Below, piece after piece: positions 18,806-27,187 of a stretch of DNA of 64,000 bases. The notes beneath the pieces were generated by a model. It was not told where the DNA came from, did not search any database, and was given only the letters and a program-made list of their open reading frames with translations. A program made the translations under genes and the position numbers. Origin of the DNA: Actinomycetes bacterium (GTDB lineage Bacteria > Actinomycetota > Acidimicrobiia > Acidimicrobiales > Aldehydirespiratoraceae); NCBI GenBank assembly GCA_024276495.1, contig JAJRXC010000017.1, positions 1 through 64,000 on the forward strand, given 5' to 3'. Numbering within the stretch: the stretch's first letter is position 1; every line of letters starts with the position of its first letter.

Positions 18806-18851
18806 GCCACGGCCCGCCCGCCTCCGGACCAGATCGGGGGTGGGGGAGCGG

Positions 18852-18857
18852 TAGATT
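18852..18857 (+). promoter_or_regulatory. Leaderless-type -10 box of ispG
   Basis: TAGATT is six bases before the ispG GTG. Confidence 0.5.
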
Positions 18858-18863
18858 CTCGGG

Positions 18864-20093
18864 GTGGAGTTCACCCAGAGCTTTCCTCGCCGCCCCACCC
18901 GCCGAATCATGGTGGGCGACGTCCCCGTCGGGGGGGACGCGCCGATCACCGTCCAGTCGATGACGGTCACCAAGACCGCCGATCACGACGCGACCCTTCA
19001 ACAGATCTATGCGCTTGCCGCGGCGGGAGCCGACATCGTTCGCTGCACCTGCAACGAGCCCGAGGCGGCCGAGGGACTCGCCCGCATCGTGCCCCGTTCC
19101 CCCGTGCCGATCGTCGCGGACATCCACCACCAGTACCGGCGGGCGCTCGAGGCGTTGGAGGCAGGCGTGCACTGCCTCCGACTGAACCCCGGGAACATCA
19201 AGAACCCCGAACACATCCGGACGGTCGCGCGTGAAGCACTGGACCGCAACGTGCCGATCCGGATCGGGGTCAACGGCGGTTCGCTGCATCCCGATCTCTA
19301 CAAGAAGTACGGCGACAAGGTGACCCCGGAAGCCATGGTGGAGTCGGCCCTCCAGGAGATCGCCTACTTCGACGAAGTCGGATTCGATCTGATCAAGATC
19401 TCGGTGAAGGCATCGAGCGTGCCACTGATGATCGAGGCGTACCGCCAACTCGCCGAGGTCACCGATCATCCCCTGCACCTCGGCGTGACCGAGGCCGGCC
19501 CGCCACCCATCGGCACGCTCAAGGCGACCGCCGGAATGGCCACGTTGCTGGCCGAGGGCATCGGCGACACCATCCGGTACTCCCTCACCGCCGATCCGGT
19601 CGAGGAGGCGAGGGCCGGGCGACAGCTGCTCGAGACGCTCGGTCTGCGCGAGAGAAAGAACATCGATCTGATCGCGTGCCCGAGTTGCGGGCGGGCCGAG
19701 GTCGATGTCTTCACGATCGCCCAGGACGCCATGCGGGCGTTCGGTGAACGGAAGATTCCGCTCCAGGTCGCGGTCATGGGCTGTGTCGTCAACGGCCCGG
19801 GTGAGGCCCGCGACGCCGACCTCGGCATCGCGGCCGGCAACAAGCGAGGCCACCTCTTCGTCAAGGGCCAAAATGTCATGGTCGTCGCGGAGGACGAGAT
19901 GGTCGACACGCTGGTCGAATGGGCCGAGTTCATCCACGAACACGGCGCCGACGCCGCGTTGGCCCGGGCCGGCGCGACCAAGGACGCGGCGAAGCGGGCG
20001 GCCGACGAGGACCGTGACCGGAACCTGGGCGAACGCGGCGACGACGCCAACCACGCCGAAGAAGTGATCGCCCAGATCCGGCGCGGCGGCTGA
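18864..20093 (+). CDS. ispG: 4-hydroxy-3-methylbut-2-enyl diphosphate synthase IspG
   Basis: IspG is the [4Fe-4S] enzyme that converts MEcPP to HMBPP, the penultimate MEP step. The TIM-barrel part reads RIMVGDVPVGGDAPITVQSM and PIVADIHHQYRRALEAL. The cluster cysteines are in CPSCGRAEVDVF and MGCVVNGPGEA. It is 409 aa, with a GTG start six bases after TAGATT. It follows dxr and rseP on the same strand but probably has its own transcript. Confidence 0.96.
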   Translation: MEFTQSFPRRPTRRIMVGDVPVGGDAPITVQSMTVTKTADHDATLQQIYALAAAGADIVRCTCNEPEAAEGLARIVPRSPVPIVADIHHQYRRALEALEAGVHCLRLNPGNIKNPEHIRTVAREALDRNVPIRIGVNGGSLHPDLYKKYGDKVTPEAMVESALQEIAYFDEVGFDLIKISVKASSVPLMIEAYRQLAEVTDHPLHLGVTEAGPPPIGTLKATAGMATLLAEGIGDTIRYSLTADPVEEARAGRQLLETLGLRERKNIDLIACPSCGRAEVDVFTIAQDAMRAFGERKIPLQVAVMGCVVNGPGEARDADLGIAAGNKRGHLFVKGQNVMVVAEDEMVDTLVEWAEFIHEHGADAALARAGATKDAAKRAADEDRDRNLGERGDDANHAEEVIAQIRRGG

Positions 20094-20094
20094 C

Positions 20095-20511
20095 ATGGCG
20101 ACCGCCAGGGTCGACCTGGCCGACGCCCGCGAACGTCGCCTTCCCCTCGTCTCGGTTCGGAGCGGCAAGCCCGCCCACGGCTACGCGACGGCCGGCAAGG
20201 CGCCGTACATCGTTCGGGTTCCCCTGACCCAGGCGGAGTTCGACCGGGTGCAATGGCTCGAGGCCAAACGGAGGTCGGCGATCGTGGGCGGGGTCGTTTG
20301 TGTGGCGTTCGGCGTGGCGATGGCCCGTTTCCCCGTGATGCTGCCGCTGGGGTTGTTCATCGGGGCTCTCTCGTTCGCGCTCTGGGGTGCCTGCGTGTTC
20401 ATGCTGCGGCGCCTGTTGCCGGTGGTGGAACCGGGCCCGAAGGCGGGACAGATCACGTTGCACGGCGTGGACCGACGTTTCGTCGCCGCGGTCGGTGCCG
20501 CGGCCGACTGA
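20095..20511 (+). CDS. Small membrane protein of unknown function
   Basis: The 138-aa product has a soluble N-terminal third (residues 1-60, basic) and two hydrophobic segments (about 61-80 and 83-104: AIVGGVVCVAFGVAMARF and GLFIGALSFALWGACVFML), then a short soluble tail. The topology predicts both ends in the cytoplasm. It starts one base after the ispG stop, so it is probably co-transcribed with it. I do not recognise a family. Confidence 0.7.
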   Translation: MATARVDLADARERRLPLVSVRSGKPAHGYATAGKAPYIVRVPLTQAEFDRVQWLEAKRRSAIVGGVVCVAFGVAMARFPVMLPLGLFIGALSFALWGACVFMLRRLLPVVEPGPKAGQITLHGVDRRFVAAVGAAAD

Positions 20512-20528
20512 GGGGCCTGTCGTCTTGC

Positions 20529-20534
20529 TAGAGT
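20529..20534 (+). promoter_or_regulatory. Possible promoter of the rimP-nusA-infB operon
   Basis: TAGAGT lies between the upstream membrane gene and a strong hairpin. A start near 20541 would give a leader of about 108 bases before rimP. No clear -35 is seen. Confidence 0.4.
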
Positions 20535-20565
20535 GAGGGCTGCGTTTCGGGAGTCCTTTCGGATG

Positions 20566-20588
20566 AGGCGTGGCCTTGGGCCACGCCT
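20566..20588 (+). terminator. Leader hairpin upstream of rimP (terminator or attenuator)
   Basis: AGGCGTGGCC, loop TTG, then GGCCACGCCT: a perfect 10-bp GC-rich stem followed by TTGTCAATT. It is located after a candidate promoter and before the rimP Shine-Dalgarno, so it could attenuate the operon. The T-run is weak. It could also simply end transcripts coming from ispG. Confidence 0.6.
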
Positions 20589-20648
20589 TTGTCAATTGGG
20601 CCATCGGCGCCGCAGTCATCCATTCGCGATCGAGCAGGAGGTTCCGTC

Positions 20649-21188
20649 ATGGCGATCGTCGACCGTGTTCGAGAACTCGTCGCTCCGATCGTCGACGCCG
20701 AGTCCGTCGAGCTCTACGACATCGAACACAAAGGCGGCGTCCTTCGCATCCTGGTCGACGGTCCGGACGGGATCGACATCTCCGTCATCAAACGGATCAG
20801 CCGCGCCGTGAGCCGGCTGCTCGACGAAGTCGACCCGATCCCGGGCCGGTACACGCTCGAGGTCTCGAGTCCCGGTCTCGAACGTCCGCTGCGAACCCCG
20901 ACCCACTTCTCCAAGGCGGTCGGGTCCGACGTCAAGATCAAGACCCAACCCGACGCCGCCGGTGACCGGCGCGTGACCGGCACCCTGATCAGCGCCGACG
21001 ACGACGGTTTCGAGGTCGAGACAACCGATGGGGTGCGCCGGATCCCCTATCGCGACGTCAGCTCGGCCCGCACGGTCTTCGAGTGGGGGCCGACCCCCAA
21101 GAAGGGCGGCAAACGCCCGAACCCCGGCCCCGCCGACACATCTCTTCCTGACCCATCTCTCCCCGACAAGAAGGCTCCGACGTCATGA
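20649..21188 (+). CDS. rimP: Ribosome maturation factor RimP
   Basis: RimP acts early in 30S assembly. Motifs: ELVAPIVDAESVELYDIEHKGG, LRILVDGPDGIDISVIKRISRAVSRLLDEVDPI, and YTLEVSSPGLERPLRTPTHF, the family signature. A proline- and lysine-rich 25-residue tail ends the 179-aa product. ATG at 20649 has AGGAGG upstream; the track start at 20589 lies inside the leader hairpin region and is rejected. It overlaps nusA by four bases (ATGA). Confidence 0.94.
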   Translation: MAIVDRVRELVAPIVDAESVELYDIEHKGGVLRILVDGPDGIDISVIKRISRAVSRLLDEVDPIPGRYTLEVSSPGLERPLRTPTHFSKAVGSDVKIKTQPDAAGDRRVTGTLISADDDGFEVETTDGVRRIPYRDVSSARTVFEWGPTPKKGGKRPNPGPADTSLPDPSLPDKKAPTS

Positions 21189-22435
21189 ACCAAGACATGA
21201 TGGAAGCACTCCAGGCGCTGGCCGCCGAACGAGGAATCTCCGTCGATGCGCTGTTCGGCGCCCTCGCCGACGCCCTCGAATCCGCCTACAAGCGCATGCC
21301 GGGCGCCCACGAGTACGCGTGGGTCACGATCGACCCCGACACCATGGACTTCCAGGTCTTCGCCCAGGAGCTCGACGAGGACGGCGAACCCATCGGGGAC
21401 GAGTTCGAGGTCACACCCGACGACTTCGGCCGGATCGCGGCCCAGACCGCCCGCCAGGTCATGACCCAACGCATCCGCGAAGCCGAGCGCGAGCTGAAGT
21501 ACGAGGAGTACGCCGGACGCGAAGGCGACATCGTCACCGGCATGATCCAACAGACCGACGCCCGTTACACCCTGCTCGACCTGGGCCGGGTGGAGGCCCT
21601 CCTGCCGCAGGCGGAGCAGGTCCCCTACGAGCGGCCCGACTCCAACGTTCGGATCAAGGCGTACATCGTCGAGGTGCGCAAGACGGCCAAGGGACCGCAG
21701 ATCGTCGTGAGTCGCACCCATCCGGGCCTCGTCAAGCGGCTGTTCGAGCTCGAGGTCCCCGAGATCGCCGACGGCGTCGTCGAGATCCGGGCCTGTGCCC
21801 GCGAACCGGGGCACCGCACGAAGATCGCGGTGTTCTCGAACGATGCCAACGTGGACCCCGTCGGCGCCTGCGTCGGTGCCCGTGGCGCCCGCGTTCGTCA
21901 GGTCGTCAACGAGCTGCGGGGCGAGAAGATCGACATCGTGCCGTTCTCCGATGACCTCGAGGAGTTCGTCATGAAGGCGCTCTCCCCGGCGAAGGTCACC
22001 CAGGTTCGTCCCGATGAGGCCACCGGCGACTGCGACGTGATCGTGCCCGACTATCAACTGTCGTTGGCCATCGGCAAGGAGGGCCAAAACGCCCGCCTCG
22101 CGTCGCGGTTGACCGGCTGGGGCATCAACATCAAGTCGGAGACGCAGCTCGCCGAGGAAGAGGCCTACGGCGATGTCGAGTGGGCCGAGGGTGAGTGGGT
22201 CACCGACACGGAGACCGGCGAACAAGTGTGGCAGCCCGCCGACGGCGGCGAGGCCGTGTCGGCGGAGGCGTGGGCCGAAGCGGTCGACGAGAGCGCCGAG
22301 ACCGATGAGTCCGACGCGCCGGTACCCGCCCCAGAGGCGGCCGCGGCGGTCGCCGAGGAGCCGCCGGCCGCCGAGGAGCCGGCAACCGACGAGTCCGTGA
22401 CCGAGGAGTCGGCCGACTCGGACGGTGCTTCCTGA
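21185..22435 (+). CDS. nusA: Transcription termination/antitermination protein NusA
   Basis: NusA binds RNA polymerase and controls pausing and termination. The N-terminal domain (1-125) leads into the S1 domain (REGDIVTGMIQQTDARYTLLDLG), then KH1 and KH2 (GACVGARGARVRQVVNELRGEKIDIV; SLAIGKEGQNARLASRLTGWGINI). After about residue 330 comes an acidic, low-complexity tail instead of the E. coli acidic repeats. Length is 416 aa. The stop overlaps the predicted CTG start of rnpM. Confidence 0.96.
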   Translation: MNQDMMEALQALAAERGISVDALFGALADALESAYKRMPGAHEYAWVTIDPDTMDFQVFAQELDEDGEPIGDEFEVTPDDFGRIAAQTARQVMTQRIREAERELKYEEYAGREGDIVTGMIQQTDARYTLLDLGRVEALLPQAEQVPYERPDSNVRIKAYIVEVRKTAKGPQIVVSRTHPGLVKRLFELEVPEIADGVVEIRACAREPGHRTKIAVFSNDANVDPVGACVGARGARVRQVVNELRGEKIDIVPFSDDLEEFVMKALSPAKVTQVRPDEATGDCDVIVPDYQLSLAIGKEGQNARLASRLTGWGINIKSETQLAEEEAYGDVEWAEGEWVTDTETGEQVWQPADGGEAVSAEAWAEAVDESAETDESDAPVPAPEAAAAVAEEPPAAEEPATDESVTEESADSDGAS

Positions 22436-22704
22436 GCGGGCCGATTCGGACCTGTGTCGGCTGCCGGCGAGCGTTGCCCGCCTCGAGCCTCGTGCGGGTC
22501 TCCGTGCACGAAGGAAGGCTCGAGACCGGCTCGGGCTCCGGCAGGGGCGCGTGGGTCGGTCCGGCGCTCGAGTGTGTCGAGCTCGCGACTCGACGCCAGG
22601 CCCTTCGTCGGGCCCTTCGCGCCGAGGTGAACGCGGCCGAGATCGCTAGGCTCTTGGCGTCGTGGTCGACAGACCCGCTCGCGTGCCCGCACACGAACGA
22701 CTGA
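22432..22704 (+). CDS. rnpM: YlxR/RnpM family RNA-binding protein, probable CTG start
   Basis: RnpM (YlxR, DUF448) binds RNase P RNA in Firmicutes. The family N-terminus RTCVGCRR and the later GRGAWVGP and LRRALRAEV are all visible, but the track's ORF begins at a TTG (22474) and loses the CVGC motif. In frame upstream, before any stop, the only plausible start is CTG at 22432, which overlaps the nusA stop as CTGA, in the way other genes here overlap as ATGA or GTGA. That gives 90 aa. The assignment is firm; the start is inference. Confidence 0.8.
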   Translation: MSGPIRTCVGCRRALPASSLVRVSVHEGRLETGSGSGRGAWVGPALECVELATRRQALRRALRAEVNAAEIARLLASWSTDPLACPHTND

Positions 22705-22764
22705 CCCCACACCGGTGAAGCAGCGCCTTCGCCGTTCCCTGATCACAAGGACTTCCGTCAGAAC

Positions 22765-24477
22765 GTGCCATCCAACATTCGCGTGTACGAACTTGCTCGT
22801 GAGCTCGGCCTCACCAACAAGGAGACGCTCGACCTCGCCGAGAGCCTCGGTATCGGGGTCAAGAGCCACTCGTCGAGCATCGTTGACGCGCAGGCCGACA
22901 GAGTCCGACGCAAGGCCGAGCGAGAGGGCCTGATCCGCGACGAACAGCCGCCCGAGCCCGAGAAGGCGAAGAAGGCGGCCAAGAAGTCGACGAAGAAGAC
23001 CGCCAAGAAGGCGGCCAGGAAGTCGACGAAGAAGACCGCCAAGAAGGCGGCCAGGAAGTCGACGAAGGCTGCCACCGACGCCGACGCGGCGCCGCCCGAG
23101 GAGACGTCGCCCGCACAACCGCTCGACGACTCCGACGCCCGTGAAGACGCCGCCGACCAACCGGTCGCGCCGGTCGCCGAGGACCAGGCCGCGGTTGAAC
23201 CGGCCGCGGTTGAACCGGCCGCGGTTGAACCGGCCGAGCCGGAACCAGCCGCCCCCAAGCGGGTCATCTCATCGAGCGGAAGCGGGGCCCCGCCCAAGCG
23301 GACGGTCGACGAGCCCGTGCCCGCCCCGGCACCGGTCGTCAAGAAGGTCGTCAAGAAGGTCGTCAAGAAGGTCGTCAAGAAGGTCGCGATCAATCCCAAC
23401 GTGAAGCCGGGCGACGCGCCCACGTCCACGTCGGGAAAGCCGATTCCGCCTCCGCCACGCTCCTCGACCGGACGGGCCATCCCGCCGCCGCCCGGCGGTC
23501 GCGGCCCACGTCCGAGCGGTCCTCCGAGTCGTTCGGGGGCCCCCAGCGGTCCGATGCCGGGTGGTCGGCGTCCGAGCGGCGGTCCGCGTCAGTCGGTTCC
23601 GGGTGCCGGTCCCGCACAGGGTCGACCCGGTGGTGGCCGTGGCGGCCCCGGCGGTGGCCCGAACCAGGGTCGACGTCCACCCCGGCGCAAGGGGCGCCGC
23701 CGTCGCAGCCGCGAAGAGCTCCAGCCGATGGACGCACCGGCGTACACGCCCGACGACGCGCCGGTTCCGTCCGGTGAGGTCGTCATCGAACGGGCGTCGA
23801 CCGCGCTCGATCTCGGCCCGAAGCTGAACCGCACGGCGGCCGACGTCGTCCGGTTCCTCATGCAGGCCGGAGAGATGGTCACCGCGACCCAGTCGCTCTC
23901 CGACGAGATGATCGAGCTGTTCGCCGAGGAGATCGGCGCCGAGATTCGGCTGGTGAATCCCGGTGAGGAACAAGAGGTCGAGCTGCAGAAGCTGCTCGAG
24001 GTCGACGCCGACGCCGATGCCGACGCGCCGCCCCGCCCGCCGGTGATCACCGTCATGGGCCATGTCGACCACGGCAAGACCTTGCTGCTCGACCGCATTC
24101 GCAACGCGAACGTCGTCGAAGGCGAGGCCGGCGGCATCACGCAACACATCGGCGCCTACCAGATCGACCGCGACGGGCAACTCATCACCTTCATCGACAC
24201 ACCGGGCCACGAGGCGTTCACGGCCATGCGGGCCCGCGGTGCCGGTTCCACCGACATCGTCGTGTTGATGGTCGCCGCCGACGACGGGGTCATGCCCCAG
24301 ACGATCGAGGCGATCAACCACGCCAAGGCAGCCGACGTGCCGATCGTCGTCGCGGTGAACAAGATCGATCGCGACAACGCCGATCCCCAAAAGGCGATCG
24401 CTGGTGTGGCCGAGCACGGTCTCGTCCCCGAGGCCTGGGGTGGGGAAACGATCTTCCAGGAGATCTCGGCGTTGTAG
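22765..24477 (+). CDS. infB: Translation initiation factor IF-2, N-terminal part (ends at in-frame TAG)
   Basis: IF-2 places initiator tRNA on the 30S subunit and promotes subunit joining. This piece has the IF2_N helix domain ([20 protein letters not shown]), a long low-complexity region with three tandem repeat arrays, a second IF2_N-like stretch ([20 protein letters not shown]), and most of the G domain: G1 GHVDHGKT near residue 432, [12 protein letters not shown] near 532 and G5 SAL. TAG then stops the frame at codon 571. The rest of IF-2 continues in the same frame without any shift. The start is GTG at 22765. As written the G domain is cut before its last helix. Confidence 0.85.
   Translation: MPSNIRVYELARELGLTNKETLDLAESLGIGVKSHSSSIVDAQADRVRRKAEREGLIRDEQPPEPEKAKKAAKKSTKKTAKKAARKSTKKTAKKAARKSTKAATDADAAPPEETSPAQPLDDSDAREDAADQPVAPVAEDQAAVEPAAVEPAAVEPAEPEPAAPKRVISSSGSGAPPKRTVDEPVPAPAPVVKKVVKKVVKKVVKKVAINPNVKPGDAPTSTSGKPIPPPPRSSTGRAIPPPPGGRGPRPSGPPSRSGAPSGPMPGGRRPSGGPRQSVPGAGPAQGRPGGGRGGPGGGPNQGRRPPRRKGRRRRSREELQPMDAPAYTPDDAPVPSGEVVIERASTALDLGPKLNRTAADVVRFLMQAGEMVTATQSLSDEMIELFAEEIGAEIRLVNPGEEQEVELQKLLEVDADADADAPPRPPVITVMGHVDHGKTLLLDRIRNANVVEGEAGGITQHIGAYQIDRDGQLITFIDTPGHEAFTAMRARGAGSTDIVVLMVAADDGVMPQTIEAINHAKAADVPIVVAVNKIDRDNADPQKAIAGVAEHGLVPEAWGGETIFQEISAL
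22969..23067 (+). repeat. 36-bp tandem repeat in infB (K/A-rich)
   Basis: There are about 2.75 copies of a 36-base unit beginning AAGAAGGCGGCC, differing at one base between the first and later copies. It encodes [12 protein letters not shown]-like basic repeats, similar in composition to histone H1 tails. Confidence 0.85.
23191..23235 (+). repeat. 15-bp tandem repeat in infB (AVEPA)
   Basis: Three exact copies of GCGGTTGAACCGGCC encode AVEPA three times. Confidence 0.9.
23335..23382 (+). repeat. 12-bp tandem repeat in infB (VVKK)
   Basis: Four exact copies of GTCGTCAAGAAG encode VVKK four times. Exact DNA identity suggests recent slippage or expansion. Confidence 0.9.
24475..24477 (+). other. 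In-frame TAG interrupting infB
   Basis: The reading frame before and after this codon is the same and both sides match IF-2: ...[21 protein letters not shown]... The position normally holds an ordinary residue just after the G5 motif. TAG is one base away from AAG, CAG, GAG, TGG and TTG. Confidence 0.9.
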
Positions 24478-24486
24478 AACATCGGC

Positions 24487-25557
24487 GTGGAGGAGCTCCT
24501 CGATCAGCTCCTGCTCGTCGCCGAGGTCGAAGACCTGAGAGCCGATCCCGAAGGCCGGGCGTCCGGTGTGATCCTCGAAGCCAACCTCGACACCGGCCGT
24601 GGCCCCGTCGCCACGGTCCTCGTCCAGACCGGCACCCTGCGGGTGGGCGATCCGATGGTCGCCGGCGCGGCCTGGGGCCGGGTGCGGGCGCTGATCAACG
24701 ACCAGGGCGAGAACGTGAAGGAAGCCGGGCCATCGACCCCGGTGCAGGTGCTCGGCCTGTCCGATGTCGCCGTCGCCGGCGACGATTTCGTCGTGGCCCC
24801 CAGCGAGAAGGTGGCCTCGAGGGTGGCCGACACCCGCGAGCACTGGAAACGCCAGTCGAGTCTCGGCCGAGAAGCCCATGCTCTTTCCGGCGGGGCCAAG
24901 CTCGAAGACATCTTCGAACAGATCAAGAGGGGCGAAGCGGCGACCCTCAACATGGTCGTCAAGGCCGACGTCAACGGCTCGCTCGAAGCCGTCACCGAAT
25001 CGCTGCGCAAGCTCGAACGCGACGACGTCAAGATCGGCTTCGTGCATCGCGGTGTCGGCGGCGTGACCGAGAACGACATCCAGCTCGCCGCGGCATCGAA
25101 CGCCAGCATCATCGGGTTCAACGTGCGTCCCGATCGAAAGGCCCGCGACCTCGCCGAGCTCGAAGGTGTCGAGATCCGGACCTACGAGATCATCTACAAG
25201 CTCCTCGAGGACATCGAGGCGGCCATGGTCGGCATGCTGGCACCGGAGTTCGAGGAGATCGTCACCGGCGACGCCGAGGTTCGCGAGATCTTCCGGGTGC
25301 CCCGAATCGGTGCCGTCGCCGGTTGCTACGTGACCAACGGCGTGATCACCCGTGGATCGAAGGTGCGCTTCCTTCGCGAGGGAACCATCATCTGGAAGGG
25401 CGAGATCAGCTCGCTCCGGCGGTTCAAGGAAGACGCGCGGGAGGTGGCGGCCGGCTACGAGTGCGGCATCGGCCTCTCCGACTTCCAGGACCTCAAAGAG
25501 GGCGACGTGATCGAGACCTACGAAGAGCGTGAGATCGCGCGCACGCTCGATTCCTGA
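24487..25557 (+). CDS. infB: Translation initiation factor IF-2, C-terminal part
   Basis: This is the remainder of IF-2: end of the G domain ([28 protein letters not shown]), domain II ([21 protein letters not shown]), domain III ([23 protein letters not shown]) and the fMet-tRNA-binding domain IV ([24 protein letters not shown]). The track starts it at GTG 24487, but no Shine-Dalgarno precedes it and the fold would start mid-domain, so I read it as the second half of one gene of 930 codons (22765-25557). Confidence 0.85.
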   Translation: MEELLDQLLLVAEVEDLRADPEGRASGVILEANLDTGRGPVATVLVQTGTLRVGDPMVAGAAWGRVRALINDQGENVKEAGPSTPVQVLGLSDVAVAGDDFVVAPSEKVASRVADTREHWKRQSSLGREAHALSGGAKLEDIFEQIKRGEAATLNMVVKADVNGSLEAVTESLRKLERDDVKIGFVHRGVGGVTENDIQLAAASNASIIGFNVRPDRKARDLAELEGVEIRTYEIIYKLLEDIEAAMVGMLAPEFEEIVTGDAEVREIFRVPRIGAVAGCYVTNGVITRGSKVRFLREGTIIWKGEISSLRRFKEDAREVAAGYECGIGLSDFQDLKEGDVIETYEEREIARTLDS

Positions 25558-25848
25558 GTGCACGTCCTGGCCGTGGAGATCGACTTGCGGCTTCCCGGCT
25601 GTCGGTCGCTGAAGGAGAAGCGTTCGGTGCTTCGACCCGTGCTCGACGGCCTTCGCCACCGCCATCCGGTGGCCGTGGCGGAAGTCGCGCATCAGGACCA
25701 ATGGCAGCGGGCGTCCGTCGGGATGGCCGCCGTCTCGTCGTCGCCGGGCTATGCCGAGGAACTGATCGACGCCGCGGAGCGTTTCGTGTGGTCGTTCCCC
25801 GACCTCGAGGTGCTGGGTTCGGTCCGACGATGGCTGGAGGACGTGTGA
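25558..25848 (+). CDS. ylxP: YlxP-like DUF503 protein
   Basis: This 96-aa protein belongs to the DUF503 family, usually encoded between infB and rbfA. The core is visible: VLAVEIDLRLPGCRSLKEKRSVLRPVLDGLR, VAEVAHQDQWQRASVGMAAV and a helical C-terminus. The function is unknown; its position suggests ribosome assembly or translation. The GTG start directly abuts the infB stop, and its own stop overlaps the rbfA ATG. Confidence 0.88.
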   Translation: MHVLAVEIDLRLPGCRSLKEKRSVLRPVLDGLRHRHPVAVAEVAHQDQWQRASVGMAAVSSSPGYAEELIDAAERFVWSFPDLEVLGSVRRWLEDV

Positions 25849-26297
25849 TGGCGGGCGGACGGGGCTCGGGACGGCATCGCCGCGGCCGCGGCAGGGCCGC
25901 GAACCCGGCAGCCGCGAACCGCACCGCCCGCGTCGGCCACCTGATCAAGCAGATCATCGCCGAGGAGCTGGAGTCGATCGACGACGACCGGATGTTGCTC
26001 GTCTCGATCACGAGCGTCGATGTCGACCGGGAGCTCCACCGCGCCGTCGTGTGGTTCACGACGCTCGATGGTGACGACGACCCGGTTGTCGAAGAGGCGT
26101 TCGAGGAACACCGGGGTCGGCTTCGTCGGGCCGTGAGCCGCCAGGCCCGCCTGCGTCACACCCCCGAGCTCGTCTTTCGGCCCGACGAGACCCTGCGTTC
26201 GGCCGAACGGATCGAGAGCCTGTTGCTGGACGACGAGCGTCCGCCGGTTCCCGACCCCGACGAGCAGTCGACGGATCGCGGCGATGGCGAAGGGTGA
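25848..26297 (+). CDS. rbfA: Ribosome-binding factor A
   Basis: RbfA is a KH-type factor that helps process the 16S 5' end and mature the 30S subunit. A basic N-terminal extension (residues 1-25) precedes RVGHLIKQIIAEELESIDDDRMLLVSITSVDVDRELHRAVVWFT and RLRRAVSRQARLRHTPELVFRPDE. The start at 25848 overlaps the ylxP stop (TGATG); the track start at 25701 runs back through ylxP. It overlaps truB by 14 bases. Confidence 0.93.
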   Translation: MAGGRGSGRHRRGRGRAANPAAANRTARVGHLIKQIIAEELESIDDDRMLLVSITSVDVDRELHRAVVWFTTLDGDDDPVVEEAFEEHRGRLRRAVSRQARLRHTPELVFRPDETLRSAERIESLLLDDERPPVPDPDEQSTDRGDGEG

Positions 26298-27162
26298 CGA
26301 CGGGCCCCACGGCGTCGCGGTGATAGACAAGCCGGCGGGGTGGACGAGCCACGATGTCGTCGCGAAGGTGCGCGGGGTCCTCGGAACCCGCAAGATCGGC
26401 CACAGCGGCACCCTCGATCCCGACGCCACCGGGGTGCTCGTCCTCGGGGTCGGCAAGGCGACTCGGCTCCTGCGGTTCCTCACCGAGCTGCCCAAGTCCT
26501 ATGTCGGAGAGATCGTGCTGGGAGTCGAGACGTCGACCCTCGATGCCGCCGGCTCGGTCACCGCCACCCACGACATGTCCGCGCTTACCGACGCCGAGAT
26601 CCGAGCTGCGACACTTCCGCTGACCGGTCCGATCGAACAGATTCCCCCGATGGTCTCGGCGGTCAAGATCGACGGCAAACGGCTCTACGAGCTGGCCCGG
26701 GAAGGCAAGGTGGTCGAGCGGGCCCCCCGTCCGGTGACCGTGCACCGCTTCGAGGTCCGACCGGTGGCCGGCGAGTCGGGAGTCTGGCGCTGCGAGGTCG
26801 ACTGCTCGGCCGGGACCTATGTGCGCACGCTCGCCGCCGATCTCGGCACCGCGCTCGGAGGTGGCGCCCATCTCCGTCGCCTGCAACGCACCGCGGTGGG
26901 TGGTTTCACCCTCGACGACGCCGGAACGGTCGACGCCCCGACCCTGCGACCCGTTGGCGATGCGGTCCGCCACCTCCCCGCCGTCGTCGCCGACTCCGAC
27001 CTGGCGCTCGCGGTGGGGCACGGAAAGGTTCTCGATCGTGCTCGGCTCGGGGTCGGTGCGCAATCCGGTCCCTGGGCGATCCTCGATGGCGATGGTGAGC
27101 TTCTCGCCGTGTACGAGGCCCACAAGGGAGCAACGAAACCCGCAGTCGTGCTACGTCGCTGA
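26284..27162 (+). CDS. truB: tRNA pseudouridine(55) synthase TruB
   Basis: TruB makes pseudouridine 55 in the tRNA T-loop. Motifs: GVAVIDKPAGWTSHDVV, KIGHSGTLDPDATGVLVLGVGKATRL containing the catalytic Asp of GTLDP, VSAVKIDGKRLYELAREG and CSAGTYVRTLAADLG. Length is 292 aa. It overlaps rbfA by 14 bases, completing the rimP-to-truB operon. Confidence 0.96.
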   Translation: MAKGDDGPHGVAVIDKPAGWTSHDVVAKVRGVLGTRKIGHSGTLDPDATGVLVLGVGKATRLLRFLTELPKSYVGEIVLGVETSTLDAAGSVTATHDMSALTDAEIRAATLPLTGPIEQIPPMVSAVKIDGKRLYELAREGKVVERAPRPVTVHRFEVRPVAGESGVWRCEVDCSAGTYVRTLAADLGTALGGGAHLRRLQRTAVGGFTLDDAGTVDAPTLRPVGDAVRHLPAVVADSDLALAVGHGKVLDRARLGVGAQSGPWAILDGDGELLAVYEAHKGATKPAVVLRR

Positions 27163-27175
27163 TCGGTGCCGCCGA

Positions 27176-27181
27176 TAGCGT
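27176..27181 (+). promoter_or_regulatory. Leaderless-type -10 box of ribF
   Basis: TAGCGT is six bases before the ribF ATG, so ribF probably has its own transcript rather than depending on truB. Confidence 0.5.
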
Positions 27182-27187
27182 CACGCC

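Noticed and set aside
24475-24477. TAG as a reassigned sense codon in this genome
   Set aside because: TAG ends xerC, whiG, rsmI, the diiron gene, the 45-aa gene and a minus-strand gene at sensible places, so global reassignment is unlikely.
24475-24487. TAGAAC plus GTG as a leaderless promoter for a separate C-terminal IF-2
   Set aside because: The hexamer lacks the final T of the TAnnnT pattern and the product would begin in mid G domain. Kept only as a remote possibility.
23269-25701. 810-aa minus-strand ORF opposite infB
   Set aside because: It is an antisense shadow created by high-GC codon use; the plus strand carries clear IF-2 motifs and the minus product has no family features.
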